A program made the translations under genes and the position numbers. From DATKZM01 sp035527975 (GTDB taxonomy: Bacteria; Pseudomonadota; Alphaproteobacteria; JAPULJ01): 64,000 nt of DNA. This document shows positions 27,807 through 35,967 of this stretch, one piece after another. The stretch lies in assembly GCA_035527975.1 (NCBI GenBank), contig DATKZM010000091.1, positions 17,901-81,900 of the forward strand, given 5' to 3'. The first letter of the stretch is position 1; every line of letters begins with the position of its first letter. The notes beneath the pieces are model-generated. The model saw nothing but the letters and a program-made list of their open reading frames with translations. It had not been told where the DNA came from and ran no database searches.

Positions 27807-28871
27807 ACCAGCGTTTCAGTGACAGGTCCGCAGCGCGGCCAGACGGATAGCGACCGGGCCGCGGCCGCAAAAGCAGACGGCCTGCCCGGCATTCCGGTTA
27901 TCGACCTCGGCGCGCTCTGCGCAGCACAGCGGCCATCACAAGCGTGGCACGCGGCGGTCGAGGCCTTGGCGGCGGAGGTGCGTGCCGCCTGCAGGGACAC
28001 GGGCTTCTTCTACGTAAGCAATCACGGCCTGCCCGAGGCGCTGATCGAGGGCGTGCTGGCCGCCAACCGCACCTTCCACGCCCGGCCCGAGGCCGAAAAG
28101 CTGGCCCTCAAGCTCAATGCCTGGCACCGCGGCTACCAGCCCATGGCCTCGACCCGGCTGAGCCTCTCGGCGCGCTTTGCGCCGGCGCCGGCGCCCAACC
28201 AGCTTGAATCCTTCATCATCCGCGAGGCGGTGCCGCCGGGCCATCCCGACTACAAGGCGCGACCCTTCAAGGGGCCGAACCAGTGGCCGGACGACCCCGA
28301 TTTCCGCCGCGCGGTCGAGGCTTATTTCGACGCCACACGGGCGCTGGCGATGGACTTGCTGCCGGTCTTCTCGGCGGCGGTCGGCGAGCCGCCCGAATTC
28401 TTCGATGGCTTCTTCAACCCGCCCGGCACGACGCTGCGCCTGGTCCACTATCCGCCCAGCCCGGCCCAGCGCCCCGACGACTTCATGGGCATCTATCCGC
28501 ATACCGATTACGGCTTCATTACCATCCTGGCGCAGGACGATGTCGGCGGGCTGGAGATCCAGCGGGTCGACGGCACCTGGATCGAGGCGCCGTCGCTTCC
28601 CGGCACCTTCGTCGTCAACCTGGGCGACGCCGCCGCGCGCTGGACCAACGATGTCTTCAACTCCTCGCCGCACCGGGTGATCAACAAATCGAGCACCCGC
28701 GACCGCTACTCGGTGGCCACCTTCTTCGACCCCAATTTCGACGCTGTCATCGGCTGCCTCGACGGCTTCCTGGCCGACGGCGCCAAACCGAACCACCCGC
28801 CAATCACCTACGTCGACTATTACGGCGAGCGCATGGACACCAACCATCCCGACCGGCGGGCCGCCGACTAG
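27804..28871 (+). CDS. 2-oxoglutarate/Fe(II)-dependent oxygenase, isopenicillin N synthase family
   Basis: Protein of 355 residues with an N-terminal DIOX_N region (GIPVIDLGALC; ACRDTGFFYVSNHGLPEALI near 66-85). The core jelly roll follows, in which the iron ligands are His and Asp of YPHTDYGFITI near 232 and His of SSPHRVIN near 288; Arg and Ser for the co-substrate are in DRYSVATFF. It thus has a complete iron-binding triad. Family members oxidise diverse small molecules; the context of a HisC-like aminotransferase and amino-acid transporter suggests an amino acid or derived acid as substrate (inference). Confidence 0.87.
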   Translation: MTSVSVTGPQRGQTDSDRAAAAKADGLPGIPVIDLGALCAAQRPSQAWHAAVEALAAEVRAACRDTGFFYVSNHGLPEALIEGVLAANRTFHARPEAEKLALKLNAWHRGYQPMASTRLSLSARFAPAPAPNQLESFIIREAVPPGHPDYKARPFKGPNQWPDDPDFRRAVEAYFDATRALAMDLLPVFSAAVGEPPEFFDGFFNPPGTTLRLVHYPPSPAQRPDDFMGIYPHTDYGFITILAQDDVGGLEIQRVDGTWIEAPSLPGTFVVNLGDAAARWTNDVFNSSPHRVINKSSTRDRYSVATFFDPNFDAVIGCLDGFLADGAKPNHPPITYVDYYGERMDTNHPDRRAAD

Positions 28872-28898
28872 CCGGCCTCGATTTGCCAGGCAAGCTCA

Positions 28899-28961
28899 CC
28901 CTTGTCCCCATCGGGCGTGGCGGTTATCACTGACCGGGGGGCAATCGGAGGTTCGGCGATG
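28899..28961 (+). repeat. Duplicated gene leader, copy 2 (aminotransferase gene)
   Basis: 63 bp closely matching 27745-27806, again ending at the start codon and including the same CCCTTGTCCCC block, GGCGGTTATCACTGAC block and AATCGGAGG ribosome site. The outer stem of copy 1 is weakened here (GACCGGGGG instead of GACAAGGGG). Confidence 0.7.
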
Positions 28962-30059
28962 AACGCAACGGCGGGGGCGCCGCGGTCTTACATGCCGGAC
29001 AGCGGCATGGCGGTGGTCAAGAAGGTCGCGGTTGGCGTCGGCGAGGCGCCGCTGATCGATCTGTCCCTCAACGAGTCGAGCTATGGTCCCAGCCCCACCG
29101 CGATGGCCGCCGCGCTGGAGCGCTGCCAACGCCTGGAGCGCTACCCCGATCCTGCCAGCACCGAGCTGCGCCGCGCGCTCGGCGAGGCCTACGGCTTCGA
29201 TCCCGACCAGCTCGTCTGCGGCAATGGCTCCGAAGAGCTGATCGACGTGATCGCGCGCATATTTGCCCGGCCCGGCGACGAGATCGTCTTCGGCGCCCAG
29301 GGCTTCATGCAGTTTCCGATCGTCACCGCCCGGGTTGGCGCCACGCCGGTGACGGCGCCCGAGCGCGACCTGGCGCCCGATGCCGACGCGCTGCTGGCGG
29401 CGATTGGCGATAAGACCAAGATCCTCTTCCTCGGCCATCCCGACAATCCGACCGGGCGCTACCTGCCGGCGGACGAGCTGGCGCGGCTCGTCGAGGCAGT
29501 GCCCGAACGGGTGGTGCTGGTGATCGACTCGGCCTATGCGGAATACGCACAACTGGCCGGCGACTACACGGCGGGCCATGAATTCGTCGACGGCCGCCAG
29601 AACGTCATCGTGACGCGTACGTTTTCCAAGGCCTTCGGGCTCGCCGCATTGCGGGTCGGCTGGGCGCATGGCTCGGCGCGCATCGTCGGCTTCATGAACC
29701 GGATGCGCGGCATCGGCAATGTGAACGCGCTGGCCCAGGAAACGGCCAAAGCCGCGCTCGGCGATATGGGCCACGTGGCCATGGTGGCCGAGCGCACGGC
29801 CGAGGAGCGCGCCCGGCTTGCGCCGATCTACGAGGCGCTGGGGCTCGGCGTGTTGCCGGGGGCGGCGAACTTCATGCTGGTCAGGTTTCCAAGTGGCACC
29901 AACCACACCGCCCAGGCGGCGCTCGCCTTCCTCGCCGAGCAGCGCATCATCCTGCGCTCGGTCGACGATTACGGGCTCACCGATTACCTGCGCATCAGCA
30001 TCGGCCTGCCGGAGGAAAACGATGCCGTGATCGCGGGGCTTAAACGGTTCATGGTCTAG
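28959..30059 (+). CDS. HisC-like pyridoxal-phosphate aminotransferase
   Basis: Class I/II aminotransferase of 366 residues resembling histidinol-phosphate aminotransferase: LNESSYGPSP near 38, RYPDPASTELRRALGE near 66, GNGSEELIDVIAR near 90, HPDNPTGRYLP near 170, DSAYAEYA near 205, and the PLP-binding Lys in TRTFSKAFGLAALRVGW near 227. The C-terminal R of YLRISIG binds the substrate carboxylate. It is not in a his operon; its neighbours are an oxygenase and Liv transporter genes, so it may act on another amino acid or amine. The start at 28959 follows CGGAGG. Confidence 0.88.
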   Translation: MNATAGAPRSYMPDSGMAVVKKVAVGVGEAPLIDLSLNESSYGPSPTAMAAALERCQRLERYPDPASTELRRALGEAYGFDPDQLVCGNGSEELIDVIARIFARPGDEIVFGAQGFMQFPIVTARVGATPVTAPERDLAPDADALLAAIGDKTKILFLGHPDNPTGRYLPADELARLVEAVPERVVLVIDSAYAEYAQLAGDYTAGHEFVDGRQNVIVTRTFSKAFGLAALRVGWAHGSARIVGFMNRMRGIGNVNALAQETAKAALGDMGHVAMVAERTAEERARLAPIYEALGLGVLPGAANFMLVRFPSGTNHTAQAALAFLAEQRIILRSVDDYGLTDYLRISIGLPEENDAVIAGLKRFMV

Positions 30060-30094
30060 ATCGGCGCAGTCCAATGTCCGTATACTGAGTATCC

Positions 30095-30913
30095 ATGATC
30101 GCGATCGAACATGTCTCGAAATCCTTTGGCGGCGTCCAGGCCGTCAACGACTGTTCCTTCGAAATCGCCAAGGGCGCCATCACCGGGCTGATCGGCCCCA
30201 ACGGCGCCGGCAAGACCACCCTCTTCAACATCATCGCGGGCGTCTTTGCGCCGACCAGCGGGCGTGTCCGCCTGGAAGGCAAGGACATTACCGGCAAGCT
30301 GCCGCACGAGCTTTTCCGCATGGGGCTCGTGCGGACTTTCCAGATCGCCCAGGAATACGCCGAGATGACGGTGGTGGAGAACCTGATGGTGGTGCCGCCC
30401 GGGCAAAGCGGCGAGAGCCTGTTCGCCTCATGCGCCCGCTGGGCCAAGGTGCGCGGCGAGGAACGCACGGTGCGCGCCCGCGCCGAGGAGGTTCTGGAGT
30501 TCCTCAGCCTCACCCATCTGACATACGAGAAGGCGGGCAACCTGTCCGGCGGGCAGAAGAAGCTGCTCGAGCTCGGCCGCACCATGATGACCGAAGCCAA
30601 GATCGTGCTGCTCGACGAGATCGCCGCCGGCGTCAATCGCACATTGCTGGTCAAGCTCGCCGCCGACATCCAGCGCCTCAACCGCGAGCGCGGCTATACC
30701 TTCTGCGTCATCGAGCACGACATGGAGCTGATCGGCAAGCTTTGCGATCCGGTGATCGTGATGGCCGAGGGCTCGGTGCTGACCACCGGCACGATGGCCG
30801 AAATCCGCAAGAACAACGAGGTTATCGAGGCCTATCTCGGCCATGGCGGCAGCAGCGGCACCAAGGCCAGGCGCAAGCGCAAGACCTCGCCCGGCGGGGC
30901 GGCGGCGTCATGA
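30095..30913 (+). CDS. livG: Branched-chain amino-acid-type ABC transporter ATPase LivG
   Basis: ATP-binding subunit of 272 residues. Walker A is GPNGAGKTT near residue 36, the signature is LSGGQKKLLELGR near 150 and Walker B is IVLLDEIAAGVN near 170, where EIAAG replaces the more usual EPAAG; the H-loop is VIEHDME near 207. The C-terminal YLGHGG is typical of LivG, followed by a basic tail. It is the first gene of the plus-strand order G-F-H-M with overlapping or nearly overlapping stops and starts. Confidence 0.92.
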   Translation: MIAIEHVSKSFGGVQAVNDCSFEIAKGAITGLIGPNGAGKTTLFNIIAGVFAPTSGRVRLEGKDITGKLPHELFRMGLVRTFQIAQEYAEMTVVENLMVVPPGQSGESLFASCARWAKVRGEERTVRARAEEVLEFLSLTHLTYEKAGNLSGGQKKLLELGRTMMTEAKIVLLDEIAAGVNRTLLVKLAADIQRLNRERGYTFCVIEHDMELIGKLCDPVIVMAEGSVLTTGTMAEIRKNNEVIEAYLGHGGSSGTKARRKRKTSPGGAAAS

Positions 30914-31698
30914 CGCTGCTCACCGCCCACGGCATGACCGGCGGCTATGGCGGCATGGATATCCTGAAGGGTGTCGAGCTGGCCGTCGATGCCGGCGAGA
31001 TCGTGGTCATCGTCGGGCCCAACGGGGCGGGCAAGTCGACGGCGATGAAGGCGATCTTCGGCCTCGTCCATTTGCGCGAGGGCAAGGTCGTCTTCGACGG
31101 CCAGGAGATCACCAATGCCCAGCCCGAGCGGCTGGTGCGCGCCGGCCTCGGCTATGTGCCCCAGGAGCGCAACATCTTTCCCAATCTCAGTGTCCACGAG
31201 AACCTCGAGATGGGCGCTTATATCCGCCGCGACGACATCGGCCCGGCGCTGGAGCGGGTTTACATGCTGTTCCCGCCGCTGGTCGAAAAGCGCAAACAGG
31301 CGGCCGGCGAGCTGTCCGGCGGCCAGCGCCAGATGGTCGCCTTCGGCCGGGCGCTGATGACCGACCCCAAGGTGCTGATGCTCGACGAGCCGACCGCGGG
31401 GCTGTCGCCGCTGTTCATGGACGAGATCTTCGACCGCATCATCGCCGTCAACGAGACCGGCGTCGGCATCCTGATGGTCGAGCAGAATGCGCGCCAGGCG
31501 CTGGAAATCGCCGATCGCGGCTATGTGCTGGCGACCGGCGAGAACCGCTATATCGATACCGGGTCCAACCTGCTGGCCGACCGTGAAGTGGTCGAGTCCT
31601 TCCTGGGCGGCGGCGGCGGCAACGTCGACACCGGCAATGGAAATGGCGACGCTGGGAGCGAGCGCGACGCGGCCGCCAAGGGCGCCGGCGATGATTGA
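30910..31698 (+). CDS. livF: Branched-chain amino-acid-type ABC transporter ATPase LivF
   Basis: Second ATPase, 262 residues, starting at ATGA shared with the LivG stop. Walker A is GPNGAGKST near 36, GYVPQERNIFPNLSVHENL near 78, signature LSGGQRQMVAFGRAL near 136, Walker B VLMLDEPTAGLSP near 157 and H-loop MVEQNARQAL. The last 25 residues are a Gly/Asn/Asp-rich tail not needed for the fold. It pairs with LivG to energise the LivH-LivM permease. Confidence 0.92.
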   Translation: MTLLTAHGMTGGYGGMDILKGVELAVDAGEIVVIVGPNGAGKSTAMKAIFGLVHLREGKVVFDGQEITNAQPERLVRAGLGYVPQERNIFPNLSVHENLEMGAYIRRDDIGPALERVYMLFPPLVEKRKQAAGELSGGQRQMVAFGRALMTDPKVLMLDEPTAGLSPLFMDEIFDRIIAVNETGVGILMVEQNARQALEIADRGYVLATGENRYIDTGSNLLADREVVESFLGGGGGNVDTGNGNGDAGSERDAAAKGAGDD

Positions 31699-32638
31699 GT
31701 TCTTCAACGACTACATCGTCGCGGCCCTGGTGCTCGGCAGCATCTACTCGCTGGGCGCCATCGGCATCTCGATGATCTACGCGATCCTGCGCTTTGCCCA
31801 TTTCGCGCATGGCGATTTGCTGACGTTGGGCGCCTATATGTCCCTTGGCCTGGTCCAGAAAGGATTCATTGTCTTCATGCCATTGCCGTTCCTCGTCGGG
31901 ACGTTGGGCTTGGCCGGCGAAGAAGCGCTGGCGCCGCTGAGAATGGGCTGGCATCCGGCGCTGACAATCCCAGTGGCCATGGTGTTTACCGCCCTGATCG
32001 CGATCGGCATCGACAGCCTGTTCTACCGGCCATTCCGCAAGTCGCAAGCGATCATCATGGTCATCGCCTCCTTCGGGATTGCGCTGATGCTGCGCTCGGC
32101 GTTTCAGCTCATCTGGGGCATCGACGACCACTATTACTGGCCGATCCAGCCGCCGCTCGAATCGCTCGAGCCTTTCTCCATCAGCGCCAAGCATCTTTAC
32201 ATCGGCGGCGCGGTGATCGTGCTGATCTCGGCCACGCATTACCTCTTGGCCTATACCCGCACCGGCAAGGCGATGCGCGCGATGAGCGACGATCCCGACC
32301 TGGCGCGGATCACCGGTATCCCGACCGAGCGCATCGTGGTCTGGACCTGGATCGTTGGTGCAGCCCTCGGCGCGGCGGCGGGGGTGCTGCTGGGCATGGA
32401 CACGCGGGTCAGGTTCGACATGGGCTGGAACCTGCTGCTGCCGATGTTCGCCGCGGCGATCCTGGGCGGGCTCGGCCGGCCCTACGGGGCGATCGCCGGC
32501 GGCATGGTGATCGGCGGGCTGGAGGAGCTGTCCACCATCGTGATCCCGGGCGACTACAAGAGCGCGGTCGCCTTCGCCGTCATGGTCCTGGTGCTGATCT
32601 TCCGGCCCCAGGGCATCTTCAAGGGACGGATGCTGTAA
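31691..32638 (+). CDS. livH: Branched-chain amino-acid-type ABC permease LivH
   Basis: Inner-membrane permease of 315 residues with about eight hydrophobic segments, starting in the last codons of livF (8-bp overlap). Characteristic segments are GSIYSLGAIGISMIYAILRF, FAHFAHGDLLTLGAYM and RAMSDDPDLARITGI (the ATPase-coupling loop), then ILGGLGRPYGAIAGGMVIG. It is longer than many LivH proteins because of an insert around residues 55-85. It ends FRPQGIFKGRML as in the family. Confidence 0.92.
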   Translation: MIEFFNDYIVAALVLGSIYSLGAIGISMIYAILRFAHFAHGDLLTLGAYMSLGLVQKGFIVFMPLPFLVGTLGLAGEEALAPLRMGWHPALTIPVAMVFTALIAIGIDSLFYRPFRKSQAIIMVIASFGIALMLRSAFQLIWGIDDHYYWPIQPPLESLEPFSISAKHLYIGGAVIVLISATHYLLAYTRTGKAMRAMSDDPDLARITGIPTERIVVWTWIVGAALGAAAGVLLGMDTRVRFDMGWNLLLPMFAAAILGGLGRPYGAIAGGMVIGGLEELSTIVIPGDYKSAVAFAVMVLVLIFRPQGIFKGRML

Positions 32639-33618
32639 TGGAATTTCTCGGCGGTTTGATCCTGTTCCTGGTCGGCTTTGCGACCCTTGCCGGCATCGCC
32701 TCGGTGAGCACGCTGGGGCTCAATATCTGCTGGGGCGTCACCGGGCTCTTCAATATCGGCATCGCCGGATTCTACGCCATCGGCGCCTACACCTCGGCGA
32801 TCCTGACGGCCGAGCCCTCGGTGCCGTCGAACCCGCATCTGGGCGGTTTCGAGCTGCCAATCCCGGTGGGCTGGGCGGCGGCGATGGTGCTGTCGGCGGC
32901 GGTCGCCTGGGTCGTCGGCAAGGTGTGCCTGCGCCTGCGCGCCGACTATCTGGCCATCGCCACCATCGGCATCGCCGAGATCATCCGCATCACCTTCCGC
33001 AACTGGAGTGCGATCGCCGGCGGCTCCTACGGCATCCACCGCATCCCAAAGCCCTTCGAGAGCTGGCCCCAGCCCTGGGCGGAGATCTTCTTCCTGCTGC
33101 TGGTGGTCGCCGTGGTGGCGGTGATCTACTGGGTGATCGAGCGCGGCATCAACTCGCCCTGGGGCCGGGTGATGCGGGCGATCCGCGAGAACGAGCTGGC
33201 CGCCGCCGCCGCCGGCAAGGATGTCGAGCGCATGCGCCTGCAGGCCTTCGTCTACGGCTCGGCCCTCATGGGGCTCGCGGGCGCGCTGTCGGCGCATTAC
33301 CTGAAGCAATTCCTGCCCGAGGATACCGAGCCGCTGACCGCGACTTTCCTGATCTGGGTGATGCTGATCGCCGGCGGCAGCGGCAACAACAAGGGCGCGA
33401 TCCTGGGCGCCTTCGTGGTCTGGGGCCTGTGGACGATGTCGGAGTTCATGACCGATTTGCTCTCGGCCGAATGGGCGACGCGGGCGGCCTATCTCCGCGT
33501 GTTCATGATCGGGCTGCTGCTGCAGGTGGTGCTGCAGTTCTTCTCGCGCGGGATCATCCCGGAGAAGCCGCCGGTGATCGGGCGGGGGGAGAAGGCGGAG
33601 AAGGTTGAGGCGGGGTAG
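32638..33618 (+). CDS. livM: Branched-chain amino-acid-type ABC permease LivM
   Basis: Permease of 326 residues whose ATG shares one base with the LivH stop. Landmarks are GLNICWGVTGLFNIGIAGFY near 30-50, RLRADYLAIATIGIAEIIR near 98, the coupling loop RAIRENELAAAAAGKDVERM near 180, and ARGIIPEKP-like ending SRGIIPEKPPVIG. It completes the transporter; the binding-protein gene is not next in line but lies on the opposite strand at 34515-35771. Confidence 0.92.
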   Translation: MEFLGGLILFLVGFATLAGIASVSTLGLNICWGVTGLFNIGIAGFYAIGAYTSAILTAEPSVPSNPHLGGFELPIPVGWAAAMVLSAAVAWVVGKVCLRLRADYLAIATIGIAEIIRITFRNWSAIAGGSYGIHRIPKPFESWPQPWAEIFFLLLVVAVVAVIYWVIERGINSPWGRVMRAIRENELAAAAAGKDVERMRLQAFVYGSALMGLAGALSAHYLKQFLPEDTEPLTATFLIWVMLIAGGSGNNKGAILGAFVVWGLWTMSEFMTDLLSAEWATRAAYLRVFMIGLLLQVVLQFFSRGIIPEKPPVIGRGEKAEKVEAG

Positions 33619-33675
33619 GGGCGTAAGAGAGCTACCTCGGACTACATAGGCGCATCAAGCAACTGCCTTTAGCTA

Positions 33676-34272
33676 CTATCTCAGTAGGGCTATGAATCCG
33701 GGGATGCTGCCAAATATGCCGCCAACTACGGCCGCGATCACGGCGGCGAGCCACCAACGATTTTTCTCAAGCCAAGACGGACGGGCGTGTCGAATTAGCG
33801 CCCGACCCGCGGCCAGGTGAGAATCAATCAGCGCATTCATCGCACTGACTTCGTCACTTACGTCCTTACGAGCTACAGGATCGGAATGGCTGCGAGCGCG
33901 AAGCGTTTGATCCAATTTGGCCATTTTGTCCAAAAATGCGCGAATATGTTTTCGGAGCAATGTTGCAGTCTCGTCGAGCGCCCTTGGATCGAAATATTGG
34001 GACTCTCTGCATTGACGCACCGATTCTTCAAAATGTTGAACGATTGTGTCCTCTAGGCATGGAGTAAAGAAACGATTCCAATATACTTGTCTTGGGCTAC
34101 CTTCAAACTCGATCCCTCCATAATTCACTGAGTCACCACGGAAATTTGTAATACTTATGGGGTTACCCGATTTGAAGAATGCCCAAGGCGTCAGCATCTT
34201 CTTGTCCATTACATCGAATGAATCCCTGACGGCCTTTTCTCTCAGATGGAAGAATGGACTTTCATCAGCCAT
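33676..34272 (-). CDS. Hypothetical protein with C-terminal membrane anchor, lower G+C
   Basis: Protein of 198 residues that I do not recognise. The first 160 residues are soluble-looking, with two helical stretches (ALDETATLLRKHIRAFLDKM and VARKDVSDEVSAMNALID). A C-terminal transmembrane helix follows WLEKNRWW (about 174-196, ending GSIPGFIALLR), giving a tail-anchored topology. Codon usage and base composition are clearly less G+C-rich than those of all neighbours, and the gene interrupts the Liv locus between permease and binding protein. It is probably an acquired gene. Confidence 0.7.
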   Translation of the reverse strand: MADESPFFHLREKAVRDSFDVMDKKMLTPWAFFKSGNPISITNFRGDSVNYGGIEFEGSPRQVYWNRFFTPCLEDTIVQHFEESVRQCRESQYFDPRALDETATLLRKHIRAFLDKMAKLDQTLRARSHSDPVARKDVSDEVSAMNALIDSHLAAGRALIRHARPSWLEKNRWWLAAVIAAVVGGIFGSIPGFIALLR

Positions 34273-34446
34273 GACCTTGCATTCCGCGTTCAGGTGTCGG
34301 TTCAGACGTCAACTAACTAATGCGCTTTTCGTATAGGTGCTCAGCATATTGCTAAGGAGCCGGATCATATCGAATTATATTCGCCCAAAATCGAATACCA
34401 TCGGCCCTTACTACCGCGCCAATTCGCGGTTGGAACCAAAAGAAAA
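34273..34446. other. Lower-G+C non-coding stretch
   Basis: About 170 bp continuing the A+T-richer composition of the hypothetical gene at 33676-34272. It includes runs such as ATATCGAATTATATTC that could hold that gene's promoter on the minus strand. No ORF of interest is seen. Confidence 0.4.
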
Positions 34447-34475
34447 GGGCCGGCTCCCATCGGAAGCCGGCCCCT
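34440..34475 (-). terminator. Rho-independent terminator of livK
   Basis: Read on the minus strand, AGCCGGCCC's partner GGGCCGGCT forms a perfect 9-bp stem (34447-34455 with 34465-34473) with a nine-base loop. It is followed by TTTTCTTTT, the classic stem plus T-run, about 40 bp after the Liv binding-protein stop. Confidence 0.85.
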
Positions 34476-34514
34476 TGTCGTAGGTCGTCTTACGTAGATC
34501 GGATCGCTTGATCC

Positions 34515-35771
34515 TTACTTCGCGATCTTCTCCACGAGCACGCGCTTCTTGCCGCGCACCTCGAAGACGTCGATGACGCCGGCGACGTCGCCGGCCTTGT
34601 CGAAGTCGTGCGGGCCGGCCGCGCCCTGGTAGTTGATCTTCTGGCCAGCGGCGATTGCCGCCTTGGCCTTGGCCCACTGACCGGGCAGGATCACCATGCC
34701 GCCGGGTCCCGCGATCTTGCGCAGCGCGGGGCCGATCTTGGAGCGGTCGGCGGAGCCGGCCTGCTCGATCGCCAGCGCCAGCAGGAAGGCGGCGTCGTAG
34801 GAGTTGGCCGCGAACGGCTTGCCGATGCTGTCGGGCTTGTAGGCCTTCATCGCCGCGTTGTAAGCCTTCTCGCCGTCGGTGCCGGGGATCGAGCCGCCAT
34901 TGGTGATGATCATGCCCTGAACGTTCTGCCAGCCAATCTTGGCCAGCATGCCGTCCTCGTTGATACCGTCAACGCCGATGAACTTGCGGAAATAGCCGCG
35001 CTCGAGCGACTGGCGCATGATCACCGGGCCGCTATCGGCCGCATAGGCGATGACCACGAGATGCTTGGCGCCGCCCTTTTTCAGGGTCGCAAGCTCCGAA
35101 CGGTAGGAGGCCTTCTTGGCCTCATGCGCGGCGTAGCCGGCGACCTTGCCGCCGAGCGCCTCGAAGCTCTTCTTGAGGGCTTCGGCGAGGCCCTTGCCGT
35201 AGTCGTTCTGGATATAGGTGATGGCAATCGAGCCGATGCCGCGCTTCTTGATGACGCGGGCCAGGATCTTGCCCTGGAAATCATCCGGCGGGACGACCCG
35301 GAAGACGAGGTCCTTGTCCTTCAGGTTCGAAATCGCGGGCGCCGTCGAGGCGGGCGAGATCATCACCACGCCGCCGGGAATGCCGACGGTGTTGGCCGCG
35401 GCGATCGTCGCGCCGGAGCATAGGGCGCCGTTGATGGCGACCACGTTGTTGATGTTGACCAGCTTGTTGGCGGCGGCCGACGAGGTCTTGCCGTCGCATT
35501 TGGTGTCGGCCAGAACCATCGCGAGCGTGTCGCCCTTGAGGAGACCGCCCTGCTCGTTGACCTGCTTGATGGCGAGATCGGCCGCGTCCTTCAGCGGCGG
35601 GATGAATTTGGAAACCGGACCGGTCACGCCCCACAGGCCGCCGATCTTGATCTCCGCCGACTGGGCGGAGACCGCGCCGAACACCATTCCCGCCCCGGCA
35701 ACCGAAATTGCCGCGGTAATGGCGCTGCGCAACAGCACGCGCTTGGGCGTGCCGAGCTTCGTACCAGACAT
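34515..35771 (-). CDS. Branched-chain amino-acid ABC transporter substrate-binding protein
   Basis: Periplasmic binding protein of 418 residues. The N terminus has basic residues then AITAAISVAGAGMVFGAVSAQSA, a signal peptide when read in two parts. The mature protein begins EIKIGGLWGVTGPVSKFIPP and has the fold-type I features NNVVAINGALCSGATIAAANTV, MISPASTAPAI, and YIQNDYGKGLAEALK. The ATG at 35771 is preceded by GGAGG; a longer frame to 35975 is not convincing. It presumably serves the LivGFHM permease although it lies on the other strand, with its own terminator. Confidence 0.9.
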   Translation of the reverse strand: MSGTKLGTPKRVLLRSAITAAISVAGAGMVFGAVSAQSAEIKIGGLWGVTGPVSKFIPPLKDAADLAIKQVNEQGGLLKGDTLAMVLADTKCDGKTSSAAANKLVNINNVVAINGALCSGATIAAANTVGIPGGVVMISPASTAPAISNLKDKDLVFRVVPPDDFQGKILARVIKKRGIGSIAITYIQNDYGKGLAEALKKSFEALGGKVAGYAAHEAKKASYRSELATLKKGGAKHLVVIAYAADSGPVIMRQSLERGYFRKFIGVDGINEDGMLAKIGWQNVQGMIITNGGSIPGTDGEKAYNAAMKAYKPDSIGKPFAANSYDAAFLLALAIEQAGSADRSKIGPALRKIAGPGGMVILPGQWAKAKAAIAAGQKINYQGAAGPHDFDKAGDVAGVIDVFEVRGKKRVLVEKIAK

Positions 35772-35967
35772 GTTAACCCTCCAAGTTCGTTTTTGGCCTT
35801 GCTCGAGGTTCGTCGGCCGGAGTTGGTCCGGCGACGCCTGACCGACAGAATGACCCAGCGCCCCAGATTGCTCAAAGGAAAAAGACCTGATTCCCCGGTT
35901 AGGGTTAACCGTGGACCGGCGATCGGCCCGGCTCTGCGTACTGCTATCTGCGGTGGAGGGCCGCGCG

